Shown: positions 1 to 11,713, counted from the first letter of the stretch. The stretch is DNA of 64,000 nucleotides from Siphonodentalium dalli (GCA_032622095.1 CP136062.1:137782351-137846350); one strand, 5' to 3'. The notes: generated by a model not told the origin, from the sequence alone. Translations and numbers: made by a program.

Positions 1-16
1 CTGCTCAATACATTCG

Positions 17-715
17 ATGGGTACAACACAAGAAAGTGAAAATCATCACCGGAACCTACCAAGGGGAAAACAAGGGACACAGACAGAAAGTCCTAAAAAA
101 AATTATCTCACAGGACGACAGAAATCCAGCGTATCTGAATCTCAGAAAGTTTCCAAAAATACCGAAACTGTTCAGAGAAACAGCAAGTCTGATAATCGGA
201 GAACTGCACAGATAAACACACAAGCTGATAATGGGAGAAGTACCACAAATCCGCAGAGAAACACCCAGGCTGCAACTACCCAGAGAAACACCCAGGCTGC
301 AGATAACCAGAGAAGTACCGAAACTACCCAGAAAAATACCCGGGCTGATAATCGGAGAAGTACCGAAAATCCACAGAGAAACATCCAGCCTGATAATCGG
401 AGAAGTACCGAAAATCCACAGAGAAACACCCAGGCTGCAACTACCCAGAGAAACACCCAGGCTGATAATCGGAGAATGCCAGAAAGATCTACGGTTATCT
501 ATGACAGACACGATGCTACTTCTTTACATTGCCGACTGAGTGATAACAGTAATAGCAACATAAGAAACCGCGACTTAATCACCAACCAAAATCACAACTG
601 TCGTCTTCTTATTGACACTGTTGGCAGACCTACATTTTATCCAGATGAGATGCAGACAGTCATGAGTTCCATTCAGGACCTGGCTGGGTTTATTGACACA
701 AGAACCAAATGTCAC
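17..715 (+). CDS. SH2-like adaptor protein, exon 1 (possibly 5' partial)
   Basis: Open from the window edge; the first Met is at 17, but the frame is also open upstream, so the true start may lie outside. The encoded segment is hydrophilic. Residues ~50-155 are degenerate repeats of R-N-T-Q-A and D-N-R-R-S-T-E-N-P-Q blocks, rich in N, Q, T and R and probably disordered. A less repetitive stretch follows (R-L-L-I-D-T-V-G-R-P). The exon stops at a good donor (GTAAGT at 716) in phase 0, which matches the phase of the exon at 3037. Together with the exons at 3037, 4300 and 5651 it would give a protein of about 360 residues: low-complexity N-terminus, SH2-like domain, short tail. A cytosolic adaptor role is inferred from the SH2 fold only. 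No orthologue is recognised, and the repeat region could be species-specific. Confidence 0.6.
175..480 (+). repeat. Coding minisatellite in exon 1
   Basis: Imperfect tandem units built from CAGAGAAACACCCAGGCTG and CTGATAATCGGAGAAGTACC stay in frame, with changes mostly tolerated by the reading frame. This creates the Asn/Gln-rich repeat of the SH2-like protein. Confidence 0.75.
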
Positions 716-1701
716 GTAAGTGTCCTGACTATACTGGGGACAATCAACCATTTTTCAATCTCGATCCAATTTGGAATATTTTATTTCTAGGATTTTTTGT
801 TTGTTCTGGAATATTGGGGCTGGTAGACATCTTTGCTCAATGGAAATTACCTGCATTTTGTTACCTGCAAGTACTGGCTGTTTCTTGAGAGAAAAAAACA
901 TTCTTGAAACAAAATAGGATTTTTTTTGTCACCATCTGATAGATCTGATAATAAAATTGCACACGAGAAAAGTCTAATTTTGGGTACTTTCCATTGTACT
1001 TTCACCCTAGTACCGTACATGGGAAATATTTCCATGCATCACTATCGGGTTGTGAATCAATGTCAGTATTTTGTCATCTAATATCAGTGACGAAAATTCA
1101 GCTTTCTCCTGTTTTAAAGTTCAATATTACGCACTCAAACATGCCCAAATGGGATAACTGCAACGCCAAGATGTATTACACACCTTACCAGCTACTGTTG
1201 GGTTAATATAATTTATTTGCCCAAATTTAAGTGGCGAAAATTTTATTCTAAAATTTTTGAGTCTAATATACAAAATAGCACGAAAATTATTAGGTATCCT
1301 TACAATTGTGCAGTGTACTTGGGGTGTATTTACAGTGTACCTGTGGTATACACCACAATATGACAAGTCATGGTGGATGCACCACTTCTGGTGTGTATAG
1401 GTCTCTGGTACCATTTTCAGTGTTGTGTTTGGTGTACCTGGTGCGGTTTAAAGAGTATTTGTGGTGTAAATTTTGTTTGTGGTACTATAACATTTTCGGT
1501 GTACTTGTGGTACACGTCGTCCGGTGTGTCGGCAAATATTTAAATTTAGTTTAAGTATCTGACAGCGTATGAGTAAATATTTATATTGGTTGATTGGTTG
1601 GAGTTTAATGTCACTTTCAGCAACTAAGGCCATATTTCTATTGGATTGGTGGTTCATGTGTAGTGATATAAATTATTTTGATGCATTATGGTATAAGATA
1701 G
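716..1701. other. Intron 1, left part
   Basis: No further exon is visible. 1300-1530 is GT-rich with repeated GGTGTAC/GTGGTATACACCAC motifs, probably decayed repeat DNA. The rest is unremarkable AT-rich sequence. Confidence 0.5.
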
Positions 1702-2890
1702 GGTGTCAGACCGGTTTTCCGAAGACCTATTACTACGAAGGCCCACAACTCCGAAGACCCGATTCTCCGACGGCCCACAACTCCGAAGACCCGATTCTCC
1801 GACGGCCCATAACTCCGAAGATCCGATTCTCCGAAAGCCCATAACTCCGAAGGGCCGATTCTCCGAAGACCTATAACTCCGAAGACCTATAACTCCGAAG
1901 GGCCGATTCTCCGAAGACTTATAACTCCGAAGGCCCGATTCTCCGACGGCCCATAACTCCGAAGGTCCGATTCTCCGAAGATTTTGTTTTATCGGGGTAT
2001 TATCGTTTACTAAATAGTGTACAGTCCAGTGGCGAAGCCAAGGGGTCCCAAAATTCCCACTGCCCCTATTAAACCTCTACTTGCTATTTCAGACAATATG
2101 GGCCCCTACCAAAACATGTCCAATGTCATGTAAACGCCCGGAAATCGTTCATGGGGCATCAAAATATTCAAACTTTTCCTACTGCCCCCACCTAAATGGG
2201 AATCCTGGCCCGCCACTGACTATATACACCAGATACTATAACGTTACGTTGGCCCATGAGATGCCAGAGTAAAATGTACAGGGGTGAACGGTGAAGAACT
2301 TGTCGCCCCTGTGCATGTTAGGCTACTCTGACATTCTTGCAGCGTTTCGTTATAATATACCCGGTGCACACCAGTGGCGGAGCCAGGGTTCCCATTTAGG
2401 GGTGCACATTAATTAGCATATGTGAGGGATATGTGGGGGATATATCATGCATATGATATGCCGAAAGCATATCACGAAGGCCTGATTTGGGGAGCGCATA
2501 CATGGGAGGGGTCGCCCCCAATCGTTGGTCCTGGGGTTCCCCTGGGCAGGAACACTGTGAATATTTGAATGCCTAGGAGGGATTTCCTGACGTTTACATG
2601 ACATTTGACATGTTTTTTGGGGGCGGTCTTCCCTAGGGCCCCATTGACCCCGCCACCCCGTCCGGAGAATCGGACCTTCGGAGAATCGGCCCTTCGGAGT
2701 TATAGACCTTCGGAGTTATGGGTGTTCGGAGTTATAGGCCTTCGGAGTTATGGGCTTTCGGCGTTATGTGTCTTCGGAGTTATGGGGTTTCGGAGAATCG
2801 GGACTTCGGAGTTATGGGCTTTCGGAGAATCGGGGCGTCGGAGAATCTGACCTTCGGAGTTATGGGTCTTCGGAAAAACGCTACGTAACC
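1702..2890. mobile_element. Foldback element FB1 with 9-bp target duplication
   Basis: The ends read GGTGTCAGACCGGTTTTCCG and, reverse-complemented, GGTTACGTAGCGTTTTTCCG. The element is flanked by the 9-bp direct repeat ATAAGATAG (1693-1701 and 2891-2899). Both outer arms are arrays of ACTCCGAAGG/GATTCTCCGA units (1720-1985; inverted at 2656-2880). Inner segments also pair, for example 2106-2145 with 2580-2610 and 2236-2290 with 2300-2360, so almost the whole 1.19 kb is one imperfect palindrome with its centre near 2295. Two hAT-like ends (CAGTGGCG at 2027 and 2372) suggest nested MITEs inside. No transposase is visible. A 9-bp duplication with long arms fits Mutator-like/foldback elements. 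It lies in intron 1 of the SH2-like gene. Confidence 0.8.
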
Positions 2891-3036
2891 ATAAGATAGT
2901 GAATCTTAAGTTTGTTGTAGGTGCTCTACATTTGTACACCACGTCGTAAGACATCAACTAACCACTATGTGGTACCACGCTGAATATCCATTATGTACCT
3001 GATTAAGATAAATGATGATCAGTTAATCCTTTCCAG

Positions 3037-3122
3037 TGTCAATATATGGATGGTGAATACGAGGATGGATCGTTCTTCATTTGGGTTGAACAAAAAGGAA
3101 TGCTTGTGTTTATTGCAGTGTG
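3037..3122 (+). CDS. SH2-like protein, exon 2 (strands A-C)
   Basis: An 86-nt exon between a TTTCCAG acceptor and a GTGAGT donor, entering in phase 0 and leaving in phase 2. It encodes D-G-S-F-F-I-W followed by K-G-M-L-V-F-I-A-V-W. This is the SH2 signature region, in which D/G-S-F-L-V-R is normally followed by a second strand. The FLVR arginine is Trp here. The exon is too short for the track of long ORFs; it is supported by splice signals and phase compatibility with both neighbours. Confidence 0.65.
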
Positions 3123-4299
3123 GTGAGTAAAAATTATTCTATAATATATAAATGCCTTTCAGAAATTCCCCAGGGAGAGGTCAGAGTTTCCCCAAAATGT
3201 ATTACAGTAGTATTATAAAAATTATGTTTATTACCACAAGGTTTTATGAATGAATGATTTAAAGATCGTGAATATCTTCCCCAAACTTCCTGTATTTAGT
3301 TTTTAGTTTAGACGTATTTTATTTAACCAAAATATTGTACGGTATGATGATAGTTATTGTGCCGGAATATGTTTCTGTTGTATATCGTCCCACCCGAATG
3401 TGACAAAAGAGCCACCACCATTATCTATACCTAAACAAATCCTGTATTTTTTATTTTCGAGTTTTCCCTCATTTTGTCTGTGGATCGGGTCCAATTAATG
3501 GTACTATTTTTAGAAATTATAAACCCCTATTGAGATATGTTCTCAGCTATTTTACTGATGAATAAAATAGGTATACTTTATACCCAGTGTTTCATCTTCA
3601 GAATGCGTTTCGCACTATAGATGTACGTGCCACCAAAGACTTAAATGTTGATAATTACATGTTAACTCGCCATTTCTGAGTTAATTGTGATCTAAAGTTC
3701 AGCTTTCGGTAAAAATGCACTTCTGCAGCCTCTGTTCATTCAGGAAAGTTTAATATTTTTGAAGATATCTATAATTTGGCATGATGTTGTACTCGTGTTA
3801 CGGTTCCAGTACACCAAATAAAAAAATAATAAATCCCGAACCGTCACAAAACCGGTAATAGAATGACTTCCGATGTAACAGTTCCTTGACAGTGGAATTT
3901 TGACTACACATGGAAATGTCTATGATCGTAAGTGATTCAAACCGAAATTGGTACACAAAAGTGGCCTAAATCATGTAATGTCAAGATGCATGGGATCTCC
4001 ACCAACTGTGAAAGACATTATTGAGAAAAATTTTTTTACTTAGAAATATATTACCTACATTATTTCCTTGATGTTATAAGGTTCCCAGTCAAAAAAAGTT
4101 CCCAGATTTGAACTGGTGAAATGTTATCCCTACTGGCGTAGTTAGAGTAGAGATTCAGAGCATGATCTACATCTGTGTGTAAATCCCTGCGTAATATACT
4201 GGAACAAGTACTCCATTTTGCTAATTTATAAGATATCCTGTAAATGTCATATTGATCCCGAAAACAAGTAAAAATACTTTTGTAATTGATTCATTATAG
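3123..4299. other. Intron 2
   Basis: No element borders are found. 3955-4165 is about 70-75% similar, inverted in sense, to 61735-61925 (shared words include AAATCATG and GATTTGAACTGGT), so an old dispersed repeat is present. Confidence 0.4.
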
Positions 4300-4493
4300 G
4301 CAGACAGGTGACTGGACAGTTATGAAGGTACATAGAAGAACTGATCCAAGTAATGGAGGGAATTCATATTACATTGAGAGGACTGGGTTCAAGACCAATA
4401 ACATCAGGGATCTACTGGAATTTCATGCAGAAAACGGTATCCTAGTGACAAGATCTGGATCATTAGTGGAGCACAGTTTAAAATTCCCATGCG
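4300..4493 (+). CDS. SH2-like protein, exon 3 (C-terminal half of the domain)
   Basis: The acceptor is TTATAG. The first base completes the Trp codon from the previous exon. The exon encodes T-G-D-W-T-V-M-K-V-H, then Y-Y-I-E-R-T-G-F with I-R-D-L-L-E-F-H and ends in L-K-F-P-C. This matches SH2 order: strand D with a basic His/Lys, strand E Y-Y-I, the F-x-x-hydrophobic 'DLLxxH' helix and the closing L-x-x-P-C. If the GTATGC at 4494 is used as donor, the exon ends in phase 1 and joins the exon at 5651. If not, the frame reads on five residues to a TAA at 4508-4510. Either end is possible. Confidence 0.65.
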
Positions 4494-5280
4494 GTATGCC
4501 TTCTTATTAACCAGGACAAACTAGTGACAACGTCAAGCTCATACTATTTATAGTCCAGTCGCCAACCCCTGATTTTTGGCAAATGCTCATTTTCGGGTAT
4601 GAAGTCGTGTCGAAATGGAGAAATAATTTGGCAAATATGTAACTAAATTGAATGTAGTATCTTATTCCATATACTGATACTATCAATAAATAATTTGCCA
4701 AATGAAAATATTTTTTGCCAAATTCTGAAAATGCTATCCCTGATAGTATCATTTTCCGCAACATTTGAGTCTTATTTTGTGGTTTATCATACAACAATAA
4801 ACCAATCACCGAACCATAAATATTGTAGAAGGGTTGCTTCATCAGAAGGGCACATTACAAGAGGATTAGCTATGTAAACACCACTACCACACTAAATGCG
4901 GGTAATCCCTCGCCCATCAATACTAATGCTATCAGATTAACTGCATCTTAATAAAGGTGTTAACTGTTCCTAGGTCTTTGGTGTTTTAAACTTTCTTGAG
5001 GAATTAAAAAGTGACTTGCCAAAACTTTTGCCAAATGAAAATATTTTTTGCCAAATGTGAATTATTTTTGCCATTGGCAAATTTGGCAAGTGGCAGCGCA
5101 AACCCTGACTGATAGTCATTGGGAATTTATGAAAACTAAGATTTGTGGGTGTTCAAGAAGGAAGCCATCTTTGAAATCATTATCAAATATTAAGATAACA
5201 GAACTTCAGTGTGTTCCAGAAAACATAACCATTGTCTATCCTTTGCTTTTATATCGTTTTCCTACTCCATGGTGGTACAG
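4494..5280. repeat. TTTGCCAAAT-rich region of a decayed DNA element
   Basis: The palindrome-like words TTTGCCAAAT and TTTGGCAAAT recur at 4570-4725 and 5020-5095 in both orientations, and a 29-bp stretch (4694-4722) repeats at 5029-5057. The right side ends in GCGCAAACCCTG, resembling hAT ends, but no matching left terminus or TSD was found. Confidence 0.45.
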
Positions 5281-5560
5281 GCCGTTGTCGTTGGGTACTT
5301 ACCAATATCCGAGCGCCTGCGGCGCATATATACTATGGGAGGCGGGATGGGGTGGTGGGTGGGTACTTACCAATATACAAGCGCCTGCGGCGCATAGATA
5401 CTATGGGAGGCGGGATGGGGTGGTGGGTGGGTACTTACCAATATACAAGCGCCTGCGGCGCATAGATACTATGGGAGCCCGGATTGGGTAGTGGGCGGGT
5501 ACTTACCAATATACGAGCGCCTGTGGCGCATAGATACTATGGGATGGGGTGGTGGGTGTG
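5281..5560 (+). repeat. 68-bp minisatellite, about four units
   Basis: The anchor ACTTACCAATAT recurs at 5297, 5365, 5433 and 5501, a constant 68-bp period. Units contain GCGCCTGCGGCGCATA. The second and third units are nearly identical and the fourth is more diverged. ORFs through it are artefacts of a period not divisible by three. Confidence 0.9.
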
Positions 5561-5615
5561 TACAATTTTGGCCATTTTGACAACCATCTTTGTTTTGTCC
5601 CGATTTCTCATATAT

Positions 5616-5637
5616 CCCCCCCCCCCCCCCCCCCCCC
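5616..5637. repeat. Homopolymer C tract (22 bp)
   Basis: An uninterrupted C run just upstream of the proposed acceptor of the last SH2-like exon, where it would serve as an unusual all-C polypyrimidine tract. Confidence 0.9.
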
Positions 5638-5650
5638 AGGCTGACAGCAG

Positions 5651-5757
5651 GTAAGGTGGTGGATTCTTCAGAAGGAGACCCTAGACCACCAGATTACGCT
5701 GAGAAAAATATTTATACACTAAAACATGCATTGGTGGCTTGGCCGATGGACTATTAA
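5651..5757 (+). CDS. SH2-like protein, probable last exon
   Basis: After the C tract an AG (or the AG three bases earlier) opens a frame that continues exon 3 in phase 1. It reads G-K-V-V-D-S-S-E-G-D-P-R-P-P-D-Y-A-E and ends at TAA 5755-5757. It has coding character, with an acidic, Pro-containing P-P-D-Y motif that could be a tyrosine docking site (inference). Support comes only from phase and composition. Confidence 0.45.
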
Positions 5758-7088
5758 TGCTATTCCACTGTTTCAGATATTCTGTATTCAATGTATTAAA
5801 ACATCCATATACTGTTGATATTAACAATTTATCATAATAATCATGTCAATCCAATCCATAATTCTGCTCTTGAATTAATGTTTTCTTAAGCAGAATTCAT
5901 ATTTTTCGAGAAAAATAGAATGGAAGTGGCAATTTGATTGTTGGATTTCGTAAAAGTAAGGGTGATTTTTATACAATTCCATGTCTATAACTGCATCTGA
6001 AGGGAAAATGTAATTGTTTAAGGTCATTCATTACCAGTTCAACTTCAATTCAAGTATTCTCATGTTGCATACCATCTTTTCTGAAGCATATGAATCAAGC
6101 ATAGTATTTAACATAGTAATTATCATCAGAGTCTATATTGTTATACTCCATAAGGTGACACCAATTTCAATTTCATCTCCACCCACCCCCGTTGTTAAAA
6201 TTGTGTAAGTCTTCTCACCAAACAGTTCTATCAGTCATAATAGCATGGTAAAGTCAGAATAACTGAAATATTTTAAGTGTCATTTTTCTCTCAGAACAAA
6301 TGATTTCAAGCGAATATATGACATTTGCATTCACCAGTATCGCGTGGAATAATCGCCCTACCCGGGTGTTTTTTTTCTTCTCTCCTCCATCAAGAGATCT
6401 TTCCCCTTGAGTTCGTAAACCAACCAATAAACTTGCCGTGGCCTTACTCACTTAAAGTGATACTGTACTCAAATGTTTTGTTGGTTTCTATAGTCTCCGA
6501 GTCATAGAATAAGGTAACCAGATTTCCATAATTGAAAGTCTGTTGAGTACGAAGTAATGTTACGGATGGCGAAATGCGAAAATACAAATTGTCGTTGTCG
6601 AGTAATTTTTGTACAGTTTTCAAGCAAATGTATCAAATAAATGTTATATTATATGAATAATAGTCGCATATACCCCTCATGTGTGCCACGTGTTGCCAAT
6701 CCACTATCCGTCAATTTGATTACGTCTTGTACAAGGAGATTCGTAATTTAATTTATGGCTCCAGGCATAAAATAAATTTATTTCAAATTATTAACTTTGA
6801 TTTTAAGATAACATATTAACCTGAATATTTACAGAATACATCTTCGACTCAATTTACTTATTTTTCTGTATATTATTGATATTAGATCGCGGTTATTACT
6901 GGGAATTTATTGAAAATGGAGTACAGTACCCTTTTAAACATTACCAGTTAAGTGTTTGAGGAGAAAAAATAATGCCTATCATAATCAGTATCTCAGCTGC
7001 CAATACCATGCATGGTTTGACCACACTTAACCTATCAGAGCAAAATTTGACTAGTGTAAGAAGCAACACCTGTAAATCTGTTAGTGGG
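5758..7088. other. Intergenic AT-rich DNA
   Basis: No gene, element border or tandem array is seen. Short poly-T/poly-A runs only. The 3' UTR of the SH2-like gene presumably starts here, but no convincing poly(A) signal lies near the stop. Confidence 0.4.
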
Positions 7089-7342
7089 CAAGCCTTGAAA
7101 TAGGGTGTCTGTCATTTGCAGAATGAGGTCCCCAGAGGGTGAATTTAGTGATGCTACCCCGCATAGTGGGCTATCATCACCAAATTCACCCTCTGGGAAC
7201 CTCATTCTGCTTACACATCAACAGAATGAGGCTCCCAGATGGTGAATTTGGTGATGCTAGCCCACTATGCTGGGTAGCATCACTAAATTCACCCTCTGGG
7301 GGCCTCATTCTGCAAATGACAGACACCCTATTTCAAGGCTTG
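7089..7342. mobile_element. hAT-like MITE, copy 1 (8-bp TSD)
   Basis: 254 bp with terminal inverted repeats CAAGCCTTGAAATAGGGTGT and a perfect 8-bp TSD, TTAGTGGG (7081-7088 and 7343-7350). Each half is itself a hairpin whose arms carry GAATGAGGTCCCCAGAGGGT and its complement. The central unique part seen in the copies at 9354 and 15598 is missing. Confidence 0.88.
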
Positions 7343-7350
7343 TTAGTGGG

Positions 7351-8700
7351 TGTACATGTTCTTTAAAACAAAATAATACAATAGACAACACTGCATTGTT
7401 TTGCTTATTATATTCAGACATTTACCCACTTCGACAAACCTTTTCAAATATATATCAACTATGGCACATTAGAAATAAGAATTCATTGAACAAACTACAT
7501 CAAATATAGCCATATTGAATGTTGTACTTTTTATATGCCTGTTTATTCATTATTATTCCCATTCAATCTTTCGTCTACTGTACAGGAAATGGCCCACAAA
7601 AAGCACCATGCTTACTGCCAAATCATTTCATCGCGATATTCATAAAATAGTCATGTATTTACACAATAAAATATCTTTTAAATAAAGTATTATATATATA
7701 GTTAATGTATTGATTATGTACACAGAATTAATACATATATGGTAAAGTCAATCGAGATGCTTTATTGCTTTATTTAAAGAATCACGTTCTATATAAACAT
7801 TTTGTTTTACTTTACCATATATATATATACATTTAGAAAAATATCTGTAGTCCTACGGGCCTGAGTAATAGAAATTTTCTTCAAACTAACAAAGACCCAT
7901 CATTCTTTAATCACACAAGCTTTCAGCTATGCAGCCTTCGTGATCTTCATTAGGTACAAAAACCTTGTAGATGATGAAGTTTGTATAGCCAAAAGCTTGT
8001 ATGACTTCGTCAGGTACAAGAATAAGTGTACCCGATGAAGGCTGTGCTGATGATACCCGAAAGCTTGTATGATTAAACATTGATGAGTCTTAAAAGGTGT
8101 TAATTTAAAGAGAATTTCTATACATATATATTTGTTTATATACTGATAGAGATATCTAATCATAAGCTATTCATAAGAGGCATTTCAAATATCTTGGAAA
8201 ATTTTAGTCCGGTGACAAGTGTAATATATTGAACTCAAACCATTATGTGCTTCTGTGTTCTTGTTATACATGTATGATGTTTCACTTCAATTCTTTGTCA
8301 CGGATTCCGTGAACAGTCCTTCGCACTAACATGGGAAATTCTCCTGCTTGATTTGTTTATAAAAAATATGTGTAAAAAAAATACGAGAATATTGACTGGC
8401 TAAATGTTTTTAGTTTGTTAAAAACACTAAGATATTACAGTACAGTGTCAAGTGATTTCAGGATTGTTGTCATCACTGATGGGAGTGATCTTTCACTACT
8501 GAAAACCTAAATACAAATTCGAGAAGCCTCTTTAAAAAGCGACGATAATCTGGTCAGATTTACGTCTCTATAATTCCTATTCAGATCTCATTTCTTGGAT
8601 GACATGGCTTTCCTAAATAAGACTATGTTATAAATTGTTTCCAAATATTGAGTGCATGCCTGGAGTCATAAATGTTTATGAGAATCATAGTATTCAATAG
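7351..8700. other. Intergenic; one short imperfect direct repeat
   Basis: 7925-8075 has two or three diverged copies of a ~70-bp unit with AAGCTTGTATGA and TAGGTACAA words. Flanking sequence is AT-rich with TATA runs (7690-7710, 7815-7830). No gene is recognised. Confidence 0.4.
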
Positions 8701-8702
8701 TA

Positions 8703-8895
8703 CAGTAATGCCGAAGTATATGATGCTTTAACCACAGCAGAATTATGGGAAATTTTTCAGGATTTAGTTCGAAATATGGCTTGTTGCCATTCATCGGAAA
8801 GCTCTCACCAAGATGGCAACAATTACCAACTAAATCCTGAAAAATTTCCCATAATTCTGCTGTGGTTAAAGGGTCATATACTTCGGGCATTACTG
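8703..8895. mobile_element. mariner-like MITE, copy 1 (TA TSD)
   Basis: Ends CAGTAATGCC(C)GAAGTATA in inverted orientation, flanked by TA dinucleotides (8701-8702, 8896-8897). The arms extend through CCACAGCAGAATTATGGGAA, making the 193 bp almost wholly palindromic. TA target and CAGT ends fit Tc1/mariner-derived MITEs. Confidence 0.8.
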
Positions 8896-9353
8896 TAGTT
8901 ATAAAAATAACAGGATGCGAACAAGTAATCAGTATTATTGCACACCCACTGGTTTATTTGTGCAAAATACAGCAAAATACAGAAGAATTCAAAAAGCTCA
9001 ATAAAAGATTGCGTATTGTTCTTGAACAATACAAACTGATTACATCAACGTCATTGGCGACATCATCTTTAACAGACAATTTCTTCACTAAATTATGAAT
9101 TATAGCCTACATTAAGCACGCTTTGTTCAACTAAATAAAACAATATCAACCTTTACTTTTAAAATGTTAATATATTATAATCCACAATCTTCAGGGTGTG
9201 CAATAAACATAGAACAACTATTGTTAACAATAATGTTAACCAGTTCACACACTTGTGTCGTTCTATCTATGTACCGGTATTAATATATCATTGGCTGATA
9301 AAAAATTGAGGATAATGTCACATCGATTGCGATGAGTATAATGAATATATTGC

Positions 9354-9804
9354 CAAGCCTGCAAATAGCGTGACTGCCATTTGCAGAATGAGGTCCCCAG
9401 AGGGTGAATTTAGTGAAGCTATCCCGCATAGCGGGCTAGCATCACTATATTCACCCTCTGGGGACCTCATTCTGCTTAGGCCGTCAACTTATATGGCAGA
9501 CCTACATGTAGGATCAGATTGAAGTTCCCCAGTTGAAGTTGGTGATGTTCACCCATTGGGCACCTCAATTATGAATTTTATCTTCTGCAAATTAGGGGAT
9601 ATAGAAACTTCCTAGAAGGGAAATGTAACTAAAAACAATGTTAATTTGATACTATAGATACTTCCCAGAAGATGAGGCCTAAGCAGAATAAGGTCTCCAG
9701 AGGGTGAATTTGGTGATGCTAGCCCGCTGTGCGGGATGGCATCACTAAATTCACCCTCTGGGGACCTCATTCTGCAAATGACAGACACGCTATTTGCAGG
9801 CTTG
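9354..9804. mobile_element. hAT-like MITE, copy 2
   Basis: 451 bp with ends CAAGCCTGCAAATAGCGTG and its inverse, flanked by TATATTGC/TATATCGC (7 of 8 match). It carries the two GAATGAGGTCCCCAGAGGGT hairpins and a ~190-bp central segment shared with the copy at 15598. Confidence 0.85.
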
Positions 9805-9812
9805 TATATCGC

Positions 9813-10517
9813 CTGTATTCTGTATTATATAAATTTGTTGCATTTTGCAATGCATGGGAAAATTGTCAACACATCATTACCCTCCAATCGCACAATTAAA
9901 ACCTATCATGAAGCTGTGTTTGCAATTGTCATCGGCTTTTTATGGAGGCTGAATTTCACTTCTCAATGATCTGTTACGTCACAACCAATGAAATAGTGCA
10001 AAGTCTGAAACATGACTAATGGAATTAAGGGCATCCCATCAATACAGAAACGGAATTGGCATATGTAATTCTAGATACGTAATCCTGACATTATTGTCGG
10101 CTTTTTAAAGAGACTGAATTGCACTCCCCCTATTCCAGGACATGGACAGTTTCAATTTGATATACATGTACTTTCCAGAAAATATGAGTGACTAGCAATG
10201 TCTATTTCAATTTATTTGGTTATAATAGTTAATTCATAAAAAAAAATTATTGTTACATCATTTACATGCATGTTATATCAGAATAAATAATTATTTCATT
10301 GCTAAATAGCAGCCACATTCTTGTCTCATTATAACATTTTTAGCAACAATTCTGAAAAAATTATGTCAATAATTTCAGTTTCCAGCACAAAAGTTGAATA
10401 CATTATTTTCATATTATTTGTGCAGTAAATATACTATAGAGCGGTTGGGAAGGTTTACCAATTATAGCACTTGAGCAGTTGGCATGAGGATATCACGAGG
10501 ACCAATGGCTCAAGTGA
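9813..10517. other. Intergenic DNA between two hAT-like elements
   Basis: No coding exon is recognised. A pair of diverged ~45-bp segments (CATCGGCTTTTTATGGAGGCTGAA at 9930 and TGTCGGCTTTTTAAAGAGACTGAA at 10095) indicates an old direct repeat. Confidence 0.4.
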
Positions 10518-10525
10518 TAACCTTA

Positions 10526-11705
10526 TAGGGCCCGACGAATCGGCAATTTCAACATCGAATCGAATCTCGAATCGAATCAGGATAATGATTCAAAAAAGAA
10601 TCGAATCTCGAATCGAATCTTTTTCAAACTCTTCAGTAGATTCGCGGTACTCGGTGTAAGGTAAGAGCAAAAAATGGGGGCAAATGTCAGATGATTTTAT
10701 AACGCCAGTGAGATAACTCAGATTACGAAGGAGGTTCATTGAACTTAATTTCTATGACATGATATATATATTAATACAATATTTAATCACAGTTTAAAAT
10801 AGTTTAATATCTGAGAATGGCACAACATCATTTCATATTTTGTGTCACTGCCACTATGCGTGAAGTTCGTGAAAGTAAGCAGTTTGGAACTTCAGAGTCA
10901 ATGGAGTCAGATTCGAGTCATTGCAAACGGAAACTCTTCTGCGCATGTACGCTTCACCCTGTGAAGGCACGCGCGATATCAAAATTGCACATCGTGACTT
11001 GGGAATGGCACATTACGCAAACGGGATTACAGAGAACTATATAGTATCCCAACTTGGGCCTGTCCGTCTGAAAGCTGAATGGTTAACAATATTCCATTTC
11101 CCGGATAAGATGTTGGTCGGATTTGGAGATGACATGATGGAGCCCAATATGTTTATTTAATATATTTATATCGTTTTAATTTTGAATTAAAAAAAATATG
11201 ATATTATTTTATTGATCTGAGTAACGCAATATAGGCTTTTCTGGTAAGAATGTCAGAAACCGAGAGTCCGAGATACAAATATGTCCCACAAGAAATTCAC
11301 TAACTTCAGTATCGCGACATTGCTGGTTTTATGTGGTGGAGGAAACTGTGTGCGCTACCATTATGGTACAACTACGATGAACACGCGAACCATCACATAC
11401 CTACCTGCAGGTTGCATGACTTGCACCGACTTTCCACGCGTAACCAGCACTGGACTGGGGGCAATATATATAAACGAGCGGTGAGCTTTTGGGCAACTTT
11501 CCCTATACACATTGGACCATGGAGGTCACAGATGGTTGCGGAAGGAGACTTGTGTTAAGTATTGGGGATATAATTAATATATCCCGAATCACCCGACCGC
11601 TTCGAATCGAATCTGAATCCAGAATCACCCGACCGCTTCGAATCGAATCAAATCTGAATGTAAGATTCGAAATCGAATCGAATCTCGAAGCTTCGTCGGG
11701 CCCTA
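10526..11705. mobile_element. Non-autonomous hAT-like element, 1.18 kb
   Basis: Perfect 14-bp inverted ends TAGGGCCCGACGAA and an exact 8-bp TSD, TAACCTTA (10518-10525 and 11706-11713). Subterminal arrays of GAATCGAATC/TCGAATCGAATCT occur at both ends (10550-10620; 11585-11700), as is usual for hAT transposase binding. The middle has only short ORFs without similarity to hAT transposase. Confidence 0.88.
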
Positions 11706-11713
11706 TAACCTTA

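Noticed and set aside
17..480. CRISPR-like regular repeats
   Set aside because: Imperfect in-frame coding minisatellite in a eukaryotic exon; no spacers.
2027..2218. Independent hAT MITE with 8-bp TSD
   Set aside because: Ends look right (CAGTGGCG...CGCCACTG), but flanks GTACAGTC and ACTATATA do not match; it may instead be part of the FB1 arm.
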